Source of the DNA: Pseudomonas sp. 2FG
Lineage (GTDB): Bacteria; Pseudomonadota; Gammaproteobacteria; Pseudomonadales; Pseudomonadaceae
NCBI RefSeq assembly: GCF_005502935.1
Contig: NZ_SCMP01000017.1
Location: 21,577 to 85,576 of the forward strand
DNA: 64,000 nucleotides
Direction: 5' to 3'
Part shown: positions 32,546 to 42,093 of the stretch, piece after piece
How positions within the stretch are numbered: position 1 is the first letter of the stretch
Layout of the letters: each line of letters opens with the position of its first letter
Made by a program: the position numbers and the translations under genes
The notes under the pieces: model-generated
What the model saw: only the letters and a program-made list of their open reading frames with translations
Databases searched by the model: none
What the model was told of the DNA's origin: nothing

Positions 32546-35500
32546 ATGAATTTCTCGCAATTCTTCATCCAGCGGCCGATCTTCGCCGCCGTGCTATCGC
32601 TGCTGATCCTGATCGGCGGCGCGATCTCGCTGTTCCAGCTGCCGATCAGCGAATACCCGGAAGTCGTGCCGCCTACCGTGGTCGTGCGTGCCAACTTCCC
32701 CGGCGCCAACCCCAAGGTCATCGGCGAAACCGTGGCCGCGCCGCTGGAACAGGCGATCACCGGGGTCGAGAACATGCTCTACATGTCCTCGCAATCCACC
32801 GCCGACGGCAAGATCACCCTGACCATCACCTTTGCCCTCGGCACCGATCTGGACAATGCCCAGGTGCAGGTGCAGAACCGGGTCACCAGGACGCAGCCCA
32901 AGCTGCCGGAAGAAGTCACGCGGATCGGGATCACCGTGGACAAGGCCTCGCCCGACCTGACCATGGTCGTGCACTTGACCTCGCCGGACCAACGCTACGA
33001 CATGCTCTACCTGTCCAACTACGCCTTGCTCAATATCAAGGACGAGCTGGCGCGACTGGGCGGTGTCGGTGATGTGCAGCTGTTCGGTATGGGCGACTAC
33101 TCGCTGCGGGTCTGGCTCGATCCGAACAAGACCGCCTCGCGCAATCTCACCGCGACGGACGTGGTCAGCGCCATCCGCGAGCAGAACCGTCAAGTAGCCG
33201 CCGGGCAATTGGGCGCCCCACCCTCGCCTAGCGCCACCAGTTTCCAGCTGTCGATCAACACCCAGGGCCGTCTGGTCAGCGAAGAGCAGTTCGAAAACAT
33301 CATCATCCGCGCCGGCGAAAATGGCGAGATCACGCGCCTGAAGGACATCGCGCGGGTTGAACTGGGCTCCAGCCAGTACGCCTTGCGTTCGTTGCTCAAC
33401 AACCAGCCGGCGGTAGCGATTCCGATCTTCCAGCGCCCTGGCTCGAACGCCATCGAAATCTCCAATGAAGTGCGCGACAAGATGGCCGAGCTCAAGCAGG
33501 GCTTCCCGGAAGGCATGGACTTCGAGATCGTCTATGACCCGACCATCTTCGTGCGTGGTTCCATCGAAGCCGTGGTTCACACCCTGTTCGAAGCCCTGCT
33601 GCTGGTGGTCCTGGTGGTCATTCTGTTCCTGCAGACCTGGCGCGCCTCGATCATTCCGCTGGTGGCCGTACCGGTCTCGCTGATCGGCACCTTCGCGGTG
33701 ATGCATCTGTTCGGCTTCTCGCTCAATGCGCTGTCGCTGTTCGGCCTGGTGCTGGCCATCGGCATAGTGGTGGACGACGCCATAGTGGTGGTGGAAAACG
33801 TCGAGCGTAATATCGGCCTGGGCCTGACCCCGGTCGAGGCCACCAAACGCGCCATGCGTGAAGTGACCGGACCGATCATCGCCACGGCGCTGGTGCTCTG
33901 TGCGGTGTTCATTCCGGCGGCGTTCATTTCCGGGTTGACCGGGCAGTTCTACAAACAATTCGCCCTGACCATCGCGATTTCCACGGTGATCTCGGCCTTC
34001 AACTCCCTGACCCTGTCGCCAGCTCTGGCTGCCGTGTTGCTCAAGAGCCACGATGCGCCCAAGGATCGCTTCTCGAAATTCCTCGACGCGCTGTTCGGTG
34101 GCTGGCTGTTCCGCCCCTTCAACCGCTTCTTCGACCGCGCCAGCCATGGTTATGTCGGCACCGTTACCCGCGTTATCCGTAGCAGCGGCATTGCCCTTCT
34201 GCTCTACGCCGGCTTGATGGTGCTGACCTATTTCGGCTTCGCCACTACGCCAACCGGCTTCGTACCGCCGCAAGACAAGCAATACCTGGTGGCCTTCGCC
34301 CAATTGCCGGATGCGGCGAGCCTGGACCGCACGGAGGCGGTGATCAAGAAAATGTCCGAGATCGCCCTGCAGCAGCCTGGCGTCGCCAACTCGGTGGCCT
34401 TTCCCGGCCTGTCGATCAACGGTTTCACCAACAGCCCCAACAGCGGCATTGTCTTCACCCCGTTGAAGCCGTTCGATGAACGTACCGACCCAAGCGAGTC
34501 CGCGGGTGCCATCGCGGCGGCCTTGAATGCCAAGTTCGCCGGTATCGAAGACGCCTATATCGCGATCTTCCCGCCACCACCGGTACAAGGCCTGGGGACC
34601 ATCGGCGGCTTCCGCCTGCAGATCGAAGACCGTGGTGGTCTGGGTTATGAGGAGCTGTACAAGGAAACCCAGAACATCATCGCCAAAAGCCAGAGCGTGC
34701 CGGAACTGGCCGGGTTGTTCACCAGCTATCAGGTCAACGTACCTCAAGTCGATGCCGCCATCGACCGGGAAAAGGCCAAGACCCACGGCGTGGCGATCAC
34801 CGACATCTTCGACACTATGCAGGTCTACCTGGGCTCGCTGTATGCCAACGACTTCAACCGCTTTGGTCGCACCTATCAGGTCAACGTCCAGGCCGAGCAG
34901 CAGTTCCGCCTCGAACCCGAGCAGATCGGCCAGTTGAAGGTGCGCAACAACCGTGGCGAGATGGTGCCGCTGTCGACTTTCGTCAAGGTCAGCGATACCT
35001 CGGGCCCGGACCGGGTGATGCACTACAACGGCTTTATCACCGCGGAAATCAACGGCGGCGCGGCACCCGGCTACAGCTCCGGCCAGGCCGAGGCGGCGAT
35101 GGAAAAACTGCTCAAGGAAGAACTGCCCAACGGCATGAGCTTCGAATGGACCGAGTTGACCTACCAGCAGATCCTTTCCGGCAATACCGCACTGTTCGTG
35201 TTCCCGCTCTGCGTACTGCTGGCCTTCCTGGTGCTGGCGGCGCAGTACGAGAGCTGGAGCCTGCCGCTGGCGGTGATTCTGATCGTGCCGATGACCCTGC
35301 TGTCGGCCATTACCGGGGTGATCGTTTCCGGTGGCGATAACAACATCTTCACCCAGATCGGCTTGATCGTACTGGTGGGGCTGGCCTGTAAGAACGCGAT
35401 CCTGATCGTCGAGTTCGCCAAGGACAAGCAGGAGGAAGGTCTCGGCCCTCTGGCTGCAGTGCTGGAAGCCTGCCGCCTGCGTCTGCGGCCGATCCTGATG

Positions 35501-35716
35501 ACCTCCTTCGCTTTCATCATGGGCGTGGTGCCGCTGGTGTTCTCCAGCGGTGCCGGTGCGGAGATGCGCCATGCCATGGGTGTCGCGGTGTTCTCCGGGA
35601 TGCTCGGGGTGACCTTCTTCGGCCTGCTGCTGACGCCGGTGTTCTATGTCCTGATCCGTGGGTTCGTGGAGCGCCGGGAAACCCGCAAGGTCGCCCTGCT
35701 GGAGGCAAGAGCATGA
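32546..35716 (+). CDS. mexF: MexF RND multidrug efflux pump
   Basis: 1056 residues of the HAE1-RND family, starting MNFSQFFIQRPIFAAVLSLL. LAIGIVVDDAIVVVENVERN near residue 400 is the TM4 proton-relay segment, and the second half repeats the fold (LIVLVGLACKNAILIVEFAKDKQ in TM10). It exports chloramphenicol, quinolones and trimethoprim in P. aeruginosa. Its stop overlaps oprN by four bases. Confidence 0.96.
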   Translation: MNFSQFFIQRPIFAAVLSLLILIGGAISLFQLPISEYPEVVPPTVVVRANFPGANPKVIGETVAAPLEQAITGVENMLYMSSQSTADGKITLTITFALGTDLDNAQVQVQNRVTRTQPKLPEEVTRIGITVDKASPDLTMVVHLTSPDQRYDMLYLSNYALLNIKDELARLGGVGDVQLFGMGDYSLRVWLDPNKTASRNLTATDVVSAIREQNRQVAAGQLGAPPSPSATSFQLSINTQGRLVSEEQFENIIIRAGENGEITRLKDIARVELGSSQYALRSLLNNQPAVAIPIFQRPGSNAIEISNEVRDKMAELKQGFPEGMDFEIVYDPTIFVRGSIEAVVHTLFEALLLVVLVVILFLQTWRASIIPLVAVPVSLIGTFAVMHLFGFSLNALSLFGLVLAIGIVVDDAIVVVENVERNIGLGLTPVEATKRAMREVTGPIIATALVLCAVFIPAAFISGLTGQFYKQFALTIAISTVISAFNSLTLSPALAAVLLKSHDAPKDRFSKFLDALFGGWLFRPFNRFFDRASHGYVGTVTRVIRSSGIALLLYAGLMVLTYFGFATTPTGFVPPQDKQYLVAFAQLPDAASLDRTEAVIKKMSEIALQQPGVANSVAFPGLSINGFTNSPNSGIVFTPLKPFDERTDPSESAGAIAAALNAKFAGIEDAYIAIFPPPPVQGLGTIGGFRLQIEDRGGLGYEELYKETQNIIAKSQSVPELAGLFTSYQVNVPQVDAAIDREKAKTHGVAITDIFDTMQVYLGSLYANDFNRFGRTYQVNVQAEQQFRLEPEQIGQLKVRNNRGEMVPLSTFVKVSDTSGPDRVMHYNGFITAEINGGAAPGYSSGQAEAAMEKLLKEELPNGMSFEWTELTYQQILSGNTALFVFPLCVLLAFLVLAAQYESWSLPLAVILIVPMTLLSAITGVIVSGGDNNIFTQIGLIVLVGLACKNAILIVEFAKDKQEEGLGPLAAVLEACRLRLRPILMTSFAFIMGVVPLVFSSGAGAEMRHAMGVAVFSGMLGVTFFGLLLTPVFYVLIRGFVERRETRKVALLEARA

Positions 35717-37107
35717 GTTTCAAAGCCTTCACTCCTGCCCTGCTGGCCCTCGCCCTAAGCGCCTGCAGCGTGGGCCCGGACTACCAGACCCCGGATACTG
35801 AGCCGGCAAAAATCAGCGCCACCGAACAGGGCGACTACGACCGCAGCACATTCGAGGTCAGCTGGTGGCAGCAGTTCGAAGACCCGACGCTGAACCAGTT
35901 GGTGGCGCAATCACTGCGCGAGAACCGTGAGCTGCGTGTCGCCTTCGCCCGCCTGCAGGCGGCGCGGGCGATCCGTGACGATGTCGCCAACGAGCGCCTG
36001 CCCAGGGTCACCAGCCGCGCCAGCAGCGAGCACGGCAAGGCCCAGCAACCGGGCGTTACCGAGCGACGGGTAAACCACGAGCGCTACGACCTCGGTCTGG
36101 ACATGCTTTGGGAAATTGACCTGTTCGGCCGTATCCAGCGCCAGCTGGAAGCCAGCGATGCCGAACAGGAAGTCGCCGAAGCCGAGCTCTATCAGTTACA
36201 GGTCAGCCTGATCGCCGAACTGGTGGACGCCTACGGCGAACTGCGTGGCGCCCAGCTACGGGAGCGGATCGCCCGCAGCAACCTGAAGAACCAGCAGGAG
36301 TCCCGCGACCTTACCGAACGCCTGCGCGATGCCGGCGTTGGCAACGAACTCGATGTACTACGGGCCGATGGTCGCCTGGCGGCTACCGAGGCCAGTGTGC
36401 CGCAGTTGCAGGCCCAGGAAGTGCGCGCCAAGAACCGCATCGCCACCCTGCTCGGCCAACGCCCGGAAGAGTTGCGGGTCGACCTCAGCCCGCGTGAACT
36501 GCCGGCCATTGCCAAGGCCCTGCCGATTGGCGACCCGGCGGAGCTGCTGCGCCGGCGGCCCGACGTGCATGTCGCCGAACGCCAACTGGCGGCGGCGACC
36601 GCGAATGTCGGGGTGGCCACCGCCGATCTGTTCCCACGGGTCAACGTCGCAGGCTTCCTCGGCTTTACCGCCGGGCGTGGCTCGCAGCTGGGCTCCTCGG
36701 CGGCGCGCGCCTGGGGCGTGGCGCCGACCATCAGTTGGGCGGCCTTCGATCTCGGCAGTGTACGAGCGCGCCTGCGCGGTGCCGAAGCAGACGCCGATGG
36801 CGCCCTGGCCAGTTACGAACAGCAGGTGCTGTTGGCCCTGGAAGAGTCGGAGAACGCTTTCAGTGATTACGGCAAACGCCAGGAACGCCTGATCTCGCTG
36901 CTGCGCCAAAGTGAGGCCAGCCGCGCCGCGGCCGAGCAGGCGTCGATTCGCTATCGCGAGGGCACGGTGGATTTCCTGGTGCTGCTCGACGCCGAACGCG
37001 AACGCCTGGCCGCCGAAGACGCCCAGGCCCAGGCGGAAGTCGAGCTGTACCGCGGCATAGTCGCCATCTACAAGGCCCTAGGCGGTGGCTGGCAACCTCA
37101 AGCCTAA
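35713..37107 (+). CDS. oprN: OprN outer-membrane efflux lipoprotein
   Basis: 464 residues with a lipobox (LALALSAC-SVGPDYQTP) and two outer-membrane efflux repeats, including SWWQQFEDPTLNQLVAQSLREN and FDLGSVRARLRGAEADADGA near 350. It is the exit channel for MexEF. The last 33 codons are repeated in diverged form at 38636, downstream of dctP. A strong terminator follows at 37136. Confidence 0.94.
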   Translation: MSFKAFTPALLALALSACSVGPDYQTPDTEPAKISATEQGDYDRSTFEVSWWQQFEDPTLNQLVAQSLRENRELRVAFARLQAARAIRDDVANERLPRVTSRASSEHGKAQQPGVTERRVNHERYDLGLDMLWEIDLFGRIQRQLEASDAEQEVAEAELYQLQVSLIAELVDAYGELRGAQLRERIARSNLKNQQESRDLTERLRDAGVGNELDVLRADGRLAATEASVPQLQAQEVRAKNRIATLLGQRPEELRVDLSPRELPAIAKALPIGDPAELLRRRPDVHVAERQLAAATANVGVATADLFPRVNVAGFLGFTAGRGSQLGSSAARAWGVAPTISWAAFDLGSVRARLRGAEADADGALASYEQQVLLALEESENAFSDYGKRQERLISLLRQSEASRAAAEQASIRYREGTVDFLVLLDAERERLAAEDAQAQAEVELYRGIVAIYKALGGGWQPQA

Positions 37108-37135
37108 CTCATTGCGTTGCGTCCTCACGCTCCCC

Positions 37136-37172
37136 GGTCCCGCGGCTCCGCTCCTTGCCGCGGGGCCTTTTT
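37136..37172 (+). terminator. Rho-independent terminator of mexEF-oprN
   Basis: GGTCCCGCGGC and GCCGCGGGGCC form a G/C-rich stem, with one weak pair, followed by TTTTT. It starts 29 bases after the oprN stop. Confidence 0.85.
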
Positions 37173-37267
37173 CTGTTCCGCGGGGGCGCTCAACTGTCCT
37201 TCAGGCCGGCCTGTAGGCGTCGCGGCCAGGCTTAAACAGAGGCGGTAATCCGCTGACTGCCCCTTGG

Positions 37268-37289
37268 AAATGGCGAGAATTCGCCATTT
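37268..37289. promoter_or_regulatory. Enhancer-like palindrome upstream of dctP
   Basis: AAATGGCGA and TCGCCATTT are perfect inverted arms around GAAT. The site lies about 60 bases before a sigma54 promoter, the usual position for the binding site of an activator such as DctD. Confidence 0.55.
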
Positions 37290-37350
37290 CTGCCTCCCCC
37301 ACCCCCGTCAGTTCTGCGCTGGAGCACGGCCGTGCTCATCACTAGGCGAT

Positions 37351-37365
37351 TGGCACAGGCATTGC
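37351..37365 (+). promoter_or_regulatory. Sigma54 (RpoN) promoter of dctP
   Basis: TGGCACAGGCATTGC matches the -24/-12 consensus TGGCACR-N4-TTGC exactly, 163 bases before the dctP start. C4-dicarboxylate TRAP genes are commonly driven by RpoN with DctBD. Confidence 0.85.
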
Positions 37366-37527
37366 GTTAGACAGCCGGCTCCGTCCCGAACGAACAAGCG
37401 CGGCTATAGGCGCCGGCCGCTTCTGCCTTGGCCGGCCAGCCCGCTTCCAGGCCTGAGCCAGGCCGCAGCCGGTGTTCCGCGATGAACCCCGCCGCGCTAA
37501 CTGCCCCATAACAAGAAAGGAATATGT

Positions 37528-38535
37528 ATGCTCAAGTCGCTGTTCGCCGTGGCCGCCTGTGCCCTGGCCTTAACCTCTACCAGCGCCCAGGACGCGCAGG
37601 CCGGCGCCCCCATCCTGATCAAGTTTTCCCACGTGGTGGCCGACGGCACGCCCAAGGGCCAGGGCGCGCTGTTGTTCAAGAAGCTGGCCGAGGAGCGCCT
37701 GCCCGGCCAGGTGCGGGTCGAGGTTTATTCCAACTCCAGCCTGTATGGCGATGCCGACGAGCTGCAAGCCCTGCGTAACGGCGAGGTGCAGTTGCTGGCG
37801 CCGTCGCTGGCCAAGTTCGAGCAGTACACCCGGCAGTTGCAGGTGTTCGATCTGCCGTTCCTGTTCGACGACCTGGAGGCGGTCAACCGCTTCCAGAAGC
37901 GCGCCAAGGGCCGCCAACTGCTGCGCTCGATGGAGCGGCAGAACATCGTCGGCCTGGCCTATTGGCACAACGGCATGAAGCAGCTCTCGGCCACCCGCGC
38001 CTTGCGCCTGCCGACGGATGCCGCCGGCCTGAGCTTTCGCATCCAAGCCTCGACGGTGCTCGAAGCGCAGTTCGCCCAGCTCGGCGCCAGCCCGCGCAAA
38101 CTGGCTTTCGCCGAGGTGTTCAAGGCCCTGCAAAGCGGCCAGGTGCAAGGCGCGGAGAATCCCTGGTCGAACCTCTACAGCCAGCGGCTGCACAGCGTGC
38201 AGCCCTATATCACCGAGACCAACCACGGGGTGCTCGACTATATGCTGGTGAGCAACCCGCGCTTTTGGTACGGCCTTCCGCACAGCGTTCGGGTCGAGCT
38301 GGAGACGATCATCGACGAGGTCAGCCTGGCCGTTAACCTCCAGGCCGAAACGCTCAACCGCGCCGACCGCGAACGCATCCTGGCCTCCGGCAGCAGCCAG
38401 CTGATCGGCCTCAGCGCCGAGGAACGCGCAGCCTGGCGCAGCGCCATGCGCCCGGTGTGGCAGCAGTTCGAAGCGGCGATAGGCGCGGACGTGCTGAAGG
38501 CCGCCCAGGCAGTCAATCGCCAGCCACGCGATTGA
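37528..38535 (+). CDS. dctP: DctP-type TRAP transporter substrate-binding protein, orphan
   Basis: 335 residues with a signal peptide ending near AQDAQA-GAPILIKF, then the TRAP solute-binding fold: FSHVVADGTPKGQGALLFKK, SLYGDADELQALRNGEVQLL, FRIQASTVLEAQFAQLGASP with the carboxylate-binding Arg near residue 170, and AENPWSNLYSQRLHSVQPYI. It should bind C4-dicarboxylates in the periplasm. The membrane partners DctQ and DctM are not next to it. The block is flanked by oprN and a relic of the oprN 3' end. Confidence 0.92.
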   Translation: MLKSLFAVAACALALTSTSAQDAQAGAPILIKFSHVVADGTPKGQGALLFKKLAEERLPGQVRVEVYSNSSLYGDADELQALRNGEVQLLAPSLAKFEQYTRQLQVFDLPFLFDDLEAVNRFQKRAKGRQLLRSMERQNIVGLAYWHNGMKQLSATRALRLPTDAAGLSFRIQASTVLEAQFAQLGASPRKLAFAEVFKALQSGQVQGAENPWSNLYSQRLHSVQPYITETNHGVLDYMLVSNPRFWYGLPHSVRVELETIIDEVSLAVNLQAETLNRADRERILASGSSQLIGLSAEERAAWRSAMRPVWQQFEAAIGADVLKAAQAVNRQPRD

Positions 38536-38635
38536 GTCTGACGCACTAGCTACTCAGGCGGTCGGGCGCGGATATAGCGAATCACCGCCTCGCAGATCAT
38601 GTCCTTGTGGCGGGCACGGATGGCCGGGGCGCCCG

Positions 38636-38734
38636 GCCGCCGAAAACGCCCAGGCCCAGGCTGAAGTCGAGGTCTACCGTGGCATAGTCGCCATTTACAA
38701 GGCGCTCGGCGGTGGCTGGCAGCCACAGGCCTGA
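38636..38734 (+). pseudogene. Diverged copy of the oprN 3' end
   Basis: This 99-base stretch reads AAENAQAQAEVEVYRGIVAI then YKALGGGWQPQA and stop. The true OprN ends with the same sequence except for a few substitutions (AED..., VELYRG). By eye roughly nine of ten bases match positions 37009-37107. It has no start and no upstream homology, so it is a relic left by recombination or insertion. The rest of the 309-base gap between dctP and tal contains no recognisable gene. Confidence 0.85.
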
Positions 38735-38844
38735 CCTGACCTGAGCTGAGCTGGATTGGACTGGGAGTAATGGCATTAAGCAGCCGTTGAGTGGCTTCGA
38801 CGGCTCGGGTAAGGTCATAGCATCCGCCACGACAAGGCTTTGCC

Positions 38845-39771
38845 ATGACCTCCAAGCTGGATCAACTCAAGCAGTTCACCACCGTGGTCGCCGACACCGG
38901 CGACATCGACGCCATCGCCCGCCTCAAGCCGGTAGACGCCACCACCAACCCCTCGCTACTGCTCAAGGCCGCCGCCATGCCTGGCTATGCCGAGCTATTG
39001 AATAACGCGGTAGCCGGCTGTGGCGGCGATCTGGGGCTGGCCTGCGATCGTTTTGCGGTCGCCGTCGGTCAGGGCATTCTCGAGGTGATCCCGGGGCGGA
39101 TCTCCACCGAAGTCGATGCACGCCTGTCATTCGACACTCAGGCGACCCTGCGGCGCGCCGAACGGCTGATTGGCCTGTATGAGCAGGCCGGCATCGGCCG
39201 CGAACGGGTGCTGATCAAGATCGCCGCCACCTGGGAAGGTATCCGCGCGGCCGAACAGTTGGAGCGCGCAGGCATCCAGACCAACCTGACCCTGTTGTTC
39301 GCCTTTGCCCAGGCCGCCGCGTGCGCCGACGCCGGCATCTTCCTGATCTCGCCCTTCGTCGGACGCATCTACGACTGGCACAAGAAAGCCGAAGGCCGCG
39401 ACTTTGTCGGCGCGGATGACCCCGGCGTGCGCTCGGTCACGCGGATTTATAACTACTACAAAGCCAACGGCTACAGCACCGTGGTCATGGGCGCGAGCTT
39501 CCGCAATCTGGGGCAGATCGAGCAATTGGCCGGCTGCGACCGCCTGACCATCAGCCCCGAATTGCTGCAACAACTGGCGGACGACCAGAGCCCGCTGGAA
39601 CGCAAACTGGCCGCCGGCAACCCTGGCGAAGCACGCCAGGCATTCGATCAAGGCCGCTTCCGCTGGGCACTGAATGAAGAGCCGATGGCCACCGAGAAAC
39701 TGGCCGAAGGCATCCGCCTGTTCGCCCGCGACCAGGAGAAACTCGAAGCCCTGCTCGCCGCCAAAGGCTAG
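38845..39771 (+). CDS. tal: Transaldolase
   Basis: 308 residues: TSKLDQLKQFTTVVADTGDI near the start, VDATTNPSLLLKAA, VLIKIAATWEGIRAAEQLE with the Schiff-base Lys near residue 130, NLTLLFAFAQAAACADAGIFLISPFVGRI. It interconverts sedoheptulose-7-phosphate and glyceraldehyde-3-phosphate with erythrose-4-phosphate and fructose-6-phosphate in the pentose phosphate pathway. It is full length and begins the core gene block. CCGCCACGACAAGGC precedes the ATG. Confidence 0.96.
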   Translation: MTSKLDQLKQFTTVVADTGDIDAIARLKPVDATTNPSLLLKAAAMPGYAELLNNAVAGCGGDLGLACDRFAVAVGQGILEVIPGRISTEVDARLSFDTQATLRRAERLIGLYEQAGIGRERVLIKIAATWEGIRAAEQLERAGIQTNLTLLFAFAQAAACADAGIFLISPFVGRIYDWHKKAEGRDFVGADDPGVRSVTRIYNYYKANGYSTVVMGASFRNLGQIEQLAGCDRLTISPELLQQLADDQSPLERKLAAGNPGEARQAFDQGRFRWALNEEPMATEKLAEGIRLFARDQEKLEALLAAKG

Positions 39772-39836
39772 AACGCACAGCGCGCGAGGCCCATAAGGCA
39801 TCGCGCGCTGTCATATGGATTTAGGGGTGCGCTTAG

Positions 39837-40319
39837 TCAGCTGCGCTCGAGCGCGTTGACCAGATCGTGGAAGGCTTCGCGATTGGAGTCATTCAGCCCC
39901 ATCAGAATACGGTGAGCTTCCAGCACCTTGGCCTTCACCACCTCTTCCGATTGATCCTGCGACGGCAAGTCAGTCAGGCTCTCCGGGCATGGAACGGGGC
40001 GATCGACAATATTGAACACCTGATCGAAGCCCATCGACTGCAACAACCGGGTGATATCCGGATGAGTCGTCACCACCGTAGGCAGCAGGCCGATCTTCTG
40101 CCGCGAGAGGATCGACAGCTTGGCCAGCAGCCCCAGCGTAGTGCTGTCGATACTGCGCGTCTCCGTCAGGTCAATGACGATCGCCGAAAAATTCAGCGCA
40201 GTGAAGATTTTTTCAATCGTGGCATCCAGCGCTGAACAGAGGGTCAGGCGCACTTCACCGACAAACTTGAGAACGAAGGTGCCGTTCTGCTCGGCGAATT
40301 GAATTCTCCCGGTACTCAT
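39837..40319 (-). CDS. rssC: STAS-domain anti-sigma factor antagonist (RssC type)
   Basis: 160 residues. MSTGRIQFAEQNGTFVLKFV begins an STAS fold with LTETRSIDSTTLGLLAKLSI near residue 50, which holds the Ser that is phosphorylated in such antagonists. A C-terminal helical tail extends it. The gene follows rssB by 10 bases. In P. aeruginosa the pair is thought to control RpoS stability or activity through partner switching. The ATG at 40319 is used; a TTG at 40337 adds only six residues. Confidence 0.85.
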   Translation of the reverse strand: MSTGRIQFAEQNGTFVLKFVGEVRLTLCSALDATIEKIFTALNFSAIVIDLTETRSIDSTTLGLLAKLSILSRQKIGLLPTVVTTHPDITRLLQSMGFDQVFNIVDRPVPCPESLTDLPSQDQSEEVVKAKVLEAHRILMGLNDSNREAFHDLVNALERS

Positions 40320-40329
40320 GCAGCGGTAC

Positions 40330-41514
40330 TCATGCAAGGTTCCTGCTTAACACCAGCAAGGCAATATCATCTGGCATATCACTTAGATTGGCCAGCCCAA
40401 GCACCTGGCGTAGGCCATCCAGGCTGCCGCCCGCCGTGCATACCAATTGCGGTAACAGTGCTTCCTTTTCTTTGAGTGTATCGCCCGGCAAAAGGTCCAA
40501 AATGCCGTCCGAGAGCAAGGTCAAACTGAATGACTCAGGCAGTTCCAATACATGGTCGGTGTAGGTCGCTTCATTGAATAAGCCCACCGGCAGACCACGC
40601 CCATCGAGATAGTGCGCCGCACCCTGGCTATACAGCACAGGCAGCGGCAGATGACCGCCAATGCTGTACGTCAGCTGACCGCTCTGCTCATCGATCACCC
40701 CGCCGAGCATGGTCACGTGCTTGCCCAATTTGCAGTTGATCAGCCCGCGGTTGATATGGCCGAGCACATCCGAAGGTTTGAACTCCGGCAGCATGCCGCC
40801 GCGGCGCGACTCGTACAGCAACCGGGTGGTCATGAATTTCAGCAGCACGGTGATGAACGCCGAGGAAGCGCCGTGCCCGGACACATCGGCCAGATAGAAG
40901 GCGATGCGCCGATCATCGAGACGGAAGTAGTCGACGAAATCACCCGACAGGTACAGCGAAGGAATGATCTGATGGGCGAATTGCAGACCATCGACCGCCC
41001 AGGGCGTCACCGGCAGCATGTTCATCTGCACCTGCCGCCCGGCGTTCTGATCCTCTTGCAACAGGTGCAGACTGGCCTGCAGCTCGCGGTTAGCCACCTC
41101 GAGCTTCTCGCGATAGCGGCGGTTTTCCTGCCGCAGGTGCGAACGATCCAGCGCACGGCGCACCGAGTGCTCGAGCACGGCGAGGTCTTCTAGAGGCTTG
41201 ATCAGGTAATCGGCGGCGCCAAGGCGCAAAGCTTCGACTGCGTCGTTCATCACGCCGGCACCGGAGACCACGATCACCGGCGTCTCGACTTCCAGCGCAT
41301 TGATGCGGCGGATCAGCTCTAAGCCGTCGACCTGCGGCATGCGCAGATCGCAAATCACCAGATCGGGTTTTTCCTGCTCGAAGACCTGCAGTCCCTGCAA
41401 GCCATTACTCGCTTGCAGAACGCTGAAGCCACTGTCTTCCAAATAGGCCGCGAGGCTCGCGCGCACTACTTCGTCGTCATCAATAATCAGCAGCGAGGCA
41501 CTGGAATTGTGCAT
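40330..41514 (-). CDS. rssB: RssB: response regulator with PP2C-type phosphatase domain
   Basis: 394 residues. The receiver domain (SASLLIIDDDEVVRASLAAY, LVICDLRMPQVDGLELIRRI with the phospho-Asp near residue 58) is followed by a coiled-coil linker (residues 125-160) and a SpoIIE/PP2C domain with SGDFVDYFRLDDRRIAFYLA and DVSGHGASSAF, then TLLSDGILDLLP. It is the likely phosphatase for the neighbouring STAS protein and part of the general stress sigma pathway. Confidence 0.93.
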   Translation of the reverse strand: MHNSSASLLIIDDDEVVRASLAAYLEDSGFSVLQASNGLQGLQVFEQEKPDLVICDLRMPQVDGLELIRRINALEVETPVIVVSGAGVMNDAVEALRLGAADYLIKPLEDLAVLEHSVRRALDRSHLRQENRRYREKLEVANRELQASLHLLQEDQNAGRQVQMNMLPVTPWAVDGLQFAHQIIPSLYLSGDFVDYFRLDDRRIAFYLADVSGHGASSAFITVLLKFMTTRLLYESRRGGMLPEFKPSDVLGHINRGLINCKLGKHVTMLGGVIDEQSGQLTYSIGGHLPLPVLYSQGAAHYLDGRGLPVGLFNEATYTDHVLELPESFSLTLLSDGILDLLPGDTLKEKEALLPQLVCTAGGSLDGLRQVLGLANLSDMPDDIALLVLSRNLA

Positions 41515-41720
41515 GGGGTACCAGGCAAACGGCGCCAGGGAGAGTTGGCATAAACGTCAGGCCGATAAGCCGGGACGCGTGTACTCGCAGAGCACTTCAA
41601 GGCGCAGACGGTACTCCCATCCGTTCATCGATTCAAGCTTAGGCCGATCGTCGTCAGGCGCCTTTACAGCTTAAATAGGCGAAGGTTATAAGAAGCCTAT
41701 AAAACCAGAGGAGCGGGTCA

Positions 41721-42020
41721 ATGAGCCAAAGCGATCATGCTGACACTGAGAAACGCGACTACATTCGCATGCAACTGGAAGCATCCGTCACTTTGCAGCA
41801 CGCCGGCCAGGACATCCCCGCACTGTGCCTCGACCTGTCTAGCACCGGTATACAGCTGGAAGCCGAGAGTGCGGTGAGCGTGGGGGAGAAGGTTCGGGTA
41901 CATATCGCCTCCGAGCACAACTCACTCAAGGGCCTCGACGCCGAAGTCGAGGTGGTACGGGTTAGCGCGCTGGGAGATGGTCGCCAGTCCTTGGGGCTGG
42001 CGATTCTGTCGATGAACTAG
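41721..42020 (+). CDS. PilZ-domain protein
   Basis: 99 residues. EKRDYIRMQLEASVTL holds the RxxxR-like start of the PilZ domain (K-R-D-Y-I-R), and CLDLSSTGIQLEAES is the D/NxSxxG motif. Together these bind c-di-GMP. GAGGAG precedes the ATG. The gene is alone, between rssB (divergent) and mlaA (convergent). Confidence 0.88.
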   Translation: MSQSDHADTEKRDYIRMQLEASVTLQHAGQDIPALCLDLSSTGIQLEAESAVSVGEKVRVHIASEHNSLKGLDAEVEVVRVSALGDGRQSLGLAILSMN

Positions 42021-42029
42021 CCCATTCCA

Positions 42030-42067
42030 GACATGACAAAGGCGGCCTAAGCCGCCTTTGTCATGTC
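42030..42067. terminator. Bidirectional terminator between the PilZ gene and mlaA
   Basis: GACATGACAAAGGCGGC and its exact complement form a perfect 17-base stem around CTAA. The T/A-rich flanks inside the stem can serve both convergent genes. Confidence 0.85.
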
Positions 42068-42093
42068 TGGTGTGGTTAAACCTGCCACAGGCG

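Noticed and set aside
32594..35572. 992-codon reverse open frame across mexF
   Set aside because: Shadow frame in high-GC DNA; composition rich in His/Gln/Gly with no domain, while mexF is complete on the + strand.
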